Assembly: GCA_032718475.1 (NCBI GenBank)
Contig: JAUCBJ010004795.1
Coordinates: forward strand, 1-63,879
DNA: 63,879 nucleotides
Reading direction: 5' to 3'
Source of the DNA: Nemertoderma westbladi
Lineage: Eukaryota > Xenacoelomorpha > Nemertodermatida > Nemertodermatidae
Shown here: in pieces, positions 58,196 through 63,879 of the stretch
How positions within the stretch are numbered: the first letter of the stretch is position 1
Layout: every line of letters begins with the position of its first letter
Position numbers and translations under genes: made by a program
The notes under the pieces: model-generated
Database searches by the model: none
Told to the model about the DNA's origin: nothing
Seen by the model: the letters and a program-made list of their open reading frames with translations, nothing else

Positions 58196-61100
58196 TGCGA
58201 AAAGGATTTAGTCGGCGTCGTAAGCTCCTCCTGTCGACGCTGTCGTACTGTCGTAGGCAGGTAGGCTGGTAGGCGTAGTGCTGTACCCAGTGCAGTGCTA
58301 GTCCTGTCCCTGTCTGTCAGACAGACAGACTGCCGTAATTAATCGAATTGTGAACTTGTCCTTCTCTTCTTCTATCTACAGATCTGTCTACCGGTAGGCC
58401 TATATGTTGATATTTTCCTTGTGATCTTGCCGTTCCCGTTCTTCTGTCTGTTAGTATGAAACTACAGAACTCGCTCTCGCCTCTCGATGCTCGACTGCTA
58501 TTACAATATTATAGCCTGATAGCTGACAGGCTGAGGACTGGAGGATGAGGGCTGACAGCCTGTCCAACTAACCCAGTCCTGCAGTCTGCCAGTACAGCAG
58601 TAACCTCTAAATGATACAGAAATAAACCAAATGAAATAACGGAACTCAAAATCCACACTCTGACACTAGTTAGCCAAGCCACGGGTTTACAATACTGGTA
58701 CACAACATTATATTGAACTGCAGTCAGGCATGCTGACACTGACAGACTGAGTACTTGTACTTGTCTACTGATAAGTCAGCATCTGATACAGTGGGTCTTG
58801 GGCCTACCTCTACAGCCGTACAGACTAGACTTCTAGAATATTAAAAATTTATTACAGGACTGTATGTATAATCGTAAATACCAGTTGGCATGTTGGGGCC
58901 TATTATGTTATTCGGTTTTCTGCTACTGCTAGCAGTGATGATTTATATTAGGAATCATCATATCTAAGCCGCTACCTGCTGACCTGCTACCATTTGAGTT
59001 TTCTGAACGGAATTTAATAATTTATGTTGCATTAAATGCGCAGATTTATTTCTTATGTTAGCTTTACTTTTTAATATAAAATAAATCTTATATTAAGTCC
59101 CCCCCCCCCCCACCCCCCCTCTCAAAGAGCTCTTTTGAGCCACTCAAAACAAAAACAATTTCCACTCCTGTTCACAATATTTGACAAGCGATATTTTTTG
59201 AGTTTTCTCAATGCAATGGAAATGGAAATGGAAAGTTTTTATTTAATTCTATAAGTAAAAACGCACCAACATGCACAACACAATAAAATAAGATTATTTT
59301 TTTAAACATTCACTGAGTGACTGATAGAGGCCGTATCTAAATAATCAAATATTAATATACATATAGTATACTATACAATACACCGATATAAAAACAAATT
59401 TATTACTATTGGTAAGTATGTTGGTGTATGCGATATACAATATAAAATAAGTATGTAAGATATTGTTTTTAAAATACATAAAATAAATTAAAATAAGTCT
59501 GTAGGATAGTGCTCTTAAAATAGAAACAAACAGCACATTAAAATACTTAAAATTTAATAAAATAAAATGATTTAAGATTTAATTATTTTAAGTTAAAGTT
59601 AGTAGTTTTATTCTTAAAATAAGCCGTGTTTAATAAAATAAGGATATTATGTAATGTAGGTTTATTGAATTAAAATAATGTATTTAAAATAATGGACATA
59701 TGTTACAGTAGAATATGCGATATACAATATAAAACAATTACTTTAGTGTATTGCAAAACAGTATTTCACGTATTTACAAAAATGAGTTTGTGTGAGTAAA
59801 CCAATAATTGTATTCAACAATGATGCTTAAGATGTAAATATTTACAGATAATTATGTGTGATAGCGATAGGCACCCAAAGATGGTAGATGGAGAAGTATA
59901 CAGGAGGGCTCGTAATGGGATTTATACAGAAGGCCTACAGTACAGCAGTAGTGGACAATGACACTGGAGAAACCACAGGACAGGGCTGCTCGCTGCGCCA
60001 GCTGTGGCTTTGGTGCTACACTGCTAAGTCTGAATAAACCACGGCGTGTGCCGTTGAATATTGCGTATTGAGAGCGGAGTTCCAAATTATTAGCCATACC
60101 CCCCCCCCCCCCCCCCCACCCCACCTATAAGATCAGAGTAAATCAATCTGGTTAGTTGCAAATTAAGGAATTGAATTGAAACACATACTGTATTATGTAT
60201 TTATTGGATTAAACCGCGCTTTTAATTATAAAATTGCCGTCCAGCAGTCGCAAGGCCTGGATCGCAGGCACTGACACACCGCATACACTATAGAGGGGCC
60301 AACTAATAATGGGGAGGGGGGGGGGGGGGTGGGGGGGTGTGGGGGGGGGGGGGGGGGCGACACCCCACCCCCACCCTCCTCCCCAATATATTGGGCAAAG
60401 TCGGTAAAAACACGGTCGGGTCGGGGAAGTAGGGACACTTTTTGAACATTGAAGAAATAAATTTATATATCCGAAATGATAAGCTTTAAATATACAAAAT
60501 AATGTAAATTTATTAAAATATTAACAACAAAAATTTCCACAAGTCTACAGTAATCCAATTCCCAATTCTACTACAGTATAGCTTTACAGTATAAGCCTGA
60601 TCCATAAATATCATGGTTGTGCAGTAGTGTAAGACAATTTTTGGACTTGTGTAAAATATTGTAGAAAAAAACGAGACCACACTCATAAAGGCGCCTACTG
60701 TAACTTAAGTTTACTGGTGCTAATTATTATGGAGGTGGTCATTTTTGTTTTAGTAGGCCTACTGTATAGGGACTGTGAATTGTAGTTCCCATAGTGAAGA
60801 ATGCTGATTCTAAGTCTAACAATGAAAAATTAAACTAAAATTAGGTTTTGAATGTAAAGCTAATCGCCCTTATCGTATACTGTATGAACAAAGTGTATTT
60901 TTTTGAAACTAATAAATATAAGCTAATGAAAAATGTAAGGTACACATTTGTAATTCTAAGGTATTTTGGCTCAAATCAGACGCCATACTGTAATATCTGA
61001 TTACTTTGGATTTTTGGAATAATGGTAACCTGACCTTTTTGAAGTTAGCAATATTCCATTCTCATTGACTCTGTGTTAAACGGGATTAACGTGATTGGTT

Positions 61101-61302
61101 GCTGCTTAGTAGCAGCCCCTAGCAGGTTTCTCCAACCACATCACTTGTTTTATACAAAATGGAATAATGTTAACTGGAAAAGCCACGATCTAAGCACCAG
61201 TTAGCGGTTCAGTTAATATTTTATAGTATTTTCTGATTTCACGTATAGCAGTATAGGCCTAGGCCTGTATTTACACGATATTGCATATTTCATTATGCTG
61301 TT
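58196..61302. other. divergent GOLM/BECN1 intergenic region with C/G homopolymers
   Basis: This 3.1-kb region must contain both promoters, but I see no clear TATA pair. C tracts lie at about 59099-59118 and 60099-60117, and a G-rich block with several uninterrupted runs at 60311-60357 can form G-quadruplexes on the plus strand. Open frames here show no recognisable product. Confidence 0.5.
60311..60357 (+). repeat. G-rich tract, potential G-quadruplex
   Basis: Runs of 4, 14, 7 and 17 G separated by single bases or TGT, directly followed by a C-rich stretch (caccccacccccaccctcc) that can pair with it. Confidence 0.85.
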
Positions 61303-62535
61303 ATGGCAGGTTCTCAAATGGAAAACATAGTACCATTACTATGTCAGAAATGTTCCCAACCGCTGAAGTTGCATCCCAGCTTTTTGGATTTAGACGGAGA
61401 GACGGTGGAGCGATTAACTCAACCGTTGGATATTAAAATGCGCGACACTCGGAAACCGGTGAGGATGGCGGACTCCGGTAAACAGGGCAACAACAGCTTC
61501 ATGATCGTTAGTTCGGAAAGCGGGGCCGACTGCGCACTCCGAAGCAACGTTATTTCCGAGTTATTCGACATCATGTCCGACAACACTGACTTCGACTTCC
61601 CTTTGTGCGAGGAATGTACCGACACGTTGCTGGAGCTAGCCGACGAAAGGATCCGTTCTCTACGGGAGGAATGCGCCAGTTACGGAGATCTAAGAGATTC
61701 CGTGCTAGAAATGGCGAAGAATTTCAACGAAGAGTCACTCGATAAAGAACTGGAAGAGCTTAAAGACGAAGAAGAGAAACTCATGAAAGAACTTAGCGAT
61801 TTGGAGACTAAGAAAGGTTCTTTAGACGAGGCGATCGAGGAAGAGAAAGTGAAGTTGGCGCAGTTGGAATTGGATGAGGAGCGCTACTTACAGCAGTACT
61901 GCCAGCAGAAGTTCGAATTGTTAGACTTAGAGGAGCAACACCGATCGGTAGAGAGTCAACTACAATACAGCCAATCGCAACTGCACTTCCTGAAACGAAC
62001 CAACGTGTTCAACGCGACATTCCATATCTGGCACTCGGGACGGTTCGGCACGATCAACGGGTTCCGTTTGGGGCGTCTCCCGGACGACCCGGTGGACTGG
62101 TGGGAGATTAACGCCGCCTGGGGGCAGACCGTGCTGCTTCTGTACGCGCTGGCCAACCGCGTGGGCTTGAGTCTGTCGCGGTATAGATTGGTCCCCTTCG
62201 GAAACCACTCCTACCTGGAGTCGCTCTCCGAGAAGTCTCGGGAACTCCCACTATACGGCTCCGGGGGGTATAAATTCTTCTGGGACACAAAGTTCGACCA
62301 CGCCATGGTCGCATTCCTCGACTGTCTCCAACAGTTTAAGGAGCACATAGAAGCGAGAGACACTGACTTCTGTCTGCCCTACAGCATGGAGAAGGGCAGC
62401 ATCAAGGACAACGCCAGCGGTCAGTCATACTCAATAAAGATTCAGTTTAACTCAGAGGAACAATGGACCAAAGGACTCAAGTTTATGTTGACTAACCTGC
62501 GCTGGTGTCTCGCCTGGGTGTCTAGCCAACTGTAA
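61303..62535 (+). CDS. BECN1: Beclin-1, autophagy PI3K complex subunit, single exon
   Basis: Role (family knowledge): scaffold of the class III PI3-kinase (VPS34) complexes that start autophagy and mature endosomes. Seen: 410 residues, TAA stop. N-terminal CQKC (residues 14-17) is followed by HPSF. The BH3-like region runs about 77-97, then DFDFPLCEECTDTLL with the second CxxC (102-105). Coiled coil runs about 110-225 (Glu/Lys/Leu rich). The BARA domain runs about 226-405, with FNATFHIWHSGRFGTINGFR, LGRLP, WWEINAAWGQTVLLLY and YKFFWD, and ends LRWCLAWVSSQL. Human BECN1 is about 450 residues, so this is slightly short in the N-terminal linker. It lacks introns, which is unusual beside multi-exon neighbours; the frame is intact and GC-richer than its flanks. 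It could be a retrocopy that is functional or the sole gene of the species. Confidence 0.97.
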   Translation: MAGSQMENIVPLLCQKCSQPLKLHPSFLDLDGETVERLTQPLDIKMRDTRKPVRMADSGKQGNNSFMIVSSESGADCALRSNVISELFDIMSDNTDFDFPLCEECTDTLLELADERIRSLREECASYGDLRDSVLEMAKNFNEESLDKELEELKDEEEKLMKELSDLETKKGSLDEAIEEEKVKLAQLELDEERYLQQYCQQKFELLDLEEQHRSVESQLQYSQSQLHFLKRTNVFNATFHIWHSGRFGTINGFRLGRLPDDPVDWWEINAAWGQTVLLLYALANRVGLSLSRYRLVPFGNHSYLESLSEKSRELPLYGSGGYKFFWDTKFDHAMVAFLDCLQQFKEHIEARDTDFCLPYSMEKGSIKDNASGQSYSIKIQFNSEEQWTKGLKFMLTNLRWCLAWVSSQL

Positions 62536-62761
62536 GAGTCCCAGCATTGTAACCCAGTATTTTAATCACAGAGAGATTATAGAGACACCGTATAGAGATT
62601 CTCAATAGCATCAGGTTAAATTATCCCAATCAACAATTTAAAATGATTTGGAGTCAAAATTTAAATTTTCCACATTTAAAAACAACAAATAATAATTATT
62701 TTGGCTTTTGTTAATTATTTGTGCTGGACAGCAAAACTGAATCGCATACCAAAACCATGTG

Positions 62762-63396
62762 GGGAAATAGGGTTGGTGCGCCAAAAAATTGTTGGGCTAG
62801 AAACAATCGAGTAAGGGGTAACAAGGTGCCCTGAATCGAGTGGCGGGGTGTGTTTTTTGTAAAAACACGAGGAAACGGTCGAAATTGCGGGTTTAAGTAA
62901 GCCCGGGAAGCCAATTTTGAATATCGGCTGTGACTGGATGCTACATAATTGACGTCATTTACGCAGTGATCTGATAATTTCTTATCTTGGTTTATATGGA
63001 GTGATTTCTCATCGATTGAAATGCACATTAAATCTCATCAATTTACACGTGGTTTATATCAATTGAAAGCGGAGAGTCTTGCGCGTCTTTTGACACTACA
63101 ATTAATTAAATTCATGGTGATGAACATTGATAATATGCTGCTCACAAGAGTAAACTCGGCAGATTGCCTGACCGGAAATTATCAGATCACTTTGTAGTGG
63201 CATCAAATCTGTAGCAGTCAATCACAGCCGATTTTCAAAATTGGCTTCCCGGGCTTACCTAAACCCACCATTTCGACTGTTTCCTCGTGTTTTTACAAAA
63301 AACACACCTCGACACTCGATCCAGGGCACCTTGTAAACCTTTATTTATATTCAATTGTTTCCAGACCAACAATTTTTTCGCGCACCAACCCTATTC
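62762..63396. mobile_element. foldback element downstream of BECN1 (arms ~221 bp)
   Basis: The left arm (62762-62982; gggttggtgcgccaaaaaat, cgaggaaacggtcgaaat, gcccgggaagccaattttga, gatctgataattt) is the reverse complement of the right arm (63175-63396) with scattered mismatches and an A/T-rich indel. The spacer is about 190 bp. It starts 227 bp after the BECN1 stop, so it may lie in the 3' UTR or just past it. No protein-coding capacity. Confidence 0.85.
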
Positions 63397-63731
63397 AGAA
63401 AAATGTATTTTCTTAAATGCAGGGTTACATACATTATTTATAATATTCCGATTGTTTTAATTTCATAATTTATATTTTATATGGACCATTTATAGTGTAC
63501 TGGTAGTTTTTATTATTATTATATGCCTGGCGATGCAGTATTATAGAGCAGTAACTTGCGCAATAATTGTATTTTAAATGAAATTGTTGAGAAAGAGGTC
63601 GTCTGAAGTCTGGAATAATAACTGTACAGATGAAATATTGGTTAGAAATTGTAGTTTGCATAATGTGAGCAAACGCTGTTCTATTTAGTAAGACTGTCAA
63701 AGATAGCCAACCCGATACAATTCATGCTTAC
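63397..63731. other. unassigned AT-rich segment
   Basis: No recognised exon or repeat; on the minus strand it would be the first part of an intron following the exon at 63732. Confidence 0.45.
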
Positions 63732-63879
63732 CCTCTTGAAATCTACATTACTTAGGTCCGCGTAGCGAAACTTGTAGTATTCCATTGCAACAGTGCATCG
63801 AAATACTTGGTCTTCAGGAGCCCGGAGCTTGGTCGTTTGATTTTCAGATGATATCAATTTTGATAGATGTACCAATCAA
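63732..63879 (-). CDS. partial exon of an unrecognised minus-strand gene
   Basis: The minus-strand frame from the window edge reads VHLSKLISSENQTTKLRAPE, then DQVFRCTVAMEYYKFRYADL and SNVDFKR, followed by a good donor AAGAGG|GTAAGC. Amino-acid composition looks like a folded globular protein and the frame is open to near the edge. No family recognised. The exon start and the rest of the gene lie beyond the window. Confidence 0.45.

Noticed and set aside
59852-60438. Minus-strand frames rich in Gly and Pro
   Set aside because: They are produced by C/G homopolymers and have no other coding signature.
61956-62314. Minus-strand frames inside BECN1
   Set aside because: They are antisense shadows of a GC-rich coding exon.

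Overview
The window looks like nuclear DNA of an invertebrate animal. Its genes are split by GT-AG introns, intergenic DNA is AT-rich, and it carries remains of non-LTR retrotransposons, foldback elements and very large tandem repeats. Recognisable genes are conserved animal genes: an EDEM3-type ER mannosidase-like gene, a Golgi membrane protein of the GOLM1/GOLM2 (GP73/CASC4) family, and an intronless Beclin-1. No species can be fixed from this. I recall that minisatellites overlapping splice-donor junctions were reported in amphioxus, which makes a cephalochordate or other marine deuterostome attractive, but that is a recollection and not something the sequence proves.

Layout. 1-655: a 17-bp tandem array in the 3' part of EDEM3. 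1523-14379, minus strand: the first five coding exons of EDEM3; the rest lies off the left edge. Intron 3 (4059-13429) is almost wholly a ~290-copy 32-bp minisatellite. 14380-18085: EDEM3 upstream region with small hairpins, a MITE-like element and a LINE fragment. 18086-22949: ~88 copies of a 55-bp repeat, joined directly to 22950-39460, ~825 copies of a 20-bp repeat with kilobase-scale duplications. 39481-41879: mostly unassigned, with a foldback element. 41880-58195, minus strand: a complete five-exon GOLM gene of 361 residues, with a decayed RTE-like LINE in intron 4 and a ~248-copy 27-bp minisatellite in intron 3. 61303-62535, plus strand: intronless BECN1, divergent from GOLM and followed by a 635-bp foldback. 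63732-63879, minus: the 3' part of an exon of an unknown gene.

The outstanding observation is that the two intronic minisatellites are amplified copies of the exon/intron donor junction. Each unit carries the last bases of the upstream exon plus a consensus GTGAGT donor, so each intron begins with hundreds of competing donor sites. In GOLM the unit is 27 bp (nine codons) and stop-free, so use of any phase-matched donor would lengthen the Golgi-luminal stem by multiples of a Ser/Thr-rich nonapeptide. In EDEM3 the unit is 32 bp and reading past the exon-proximal donor hits TGA at once, so only that donor gives protein. GOLM exon 4 has a two-copy 31-bp duplication starting inside its donor, which looks like an early stage of the same process. 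The other three arrays also have a GTNAG motif in every consensus unit on the same (minus) strand.

Functionally the three genes belong to secretory-pathway and degradation biology (ERAD mannose trimming, Golgi membrane protein, autophagy initiation), but their adjacency need not mean co-regulation. The huge open frames inside the arrays are by-products of stop-free repeat units, not genes.
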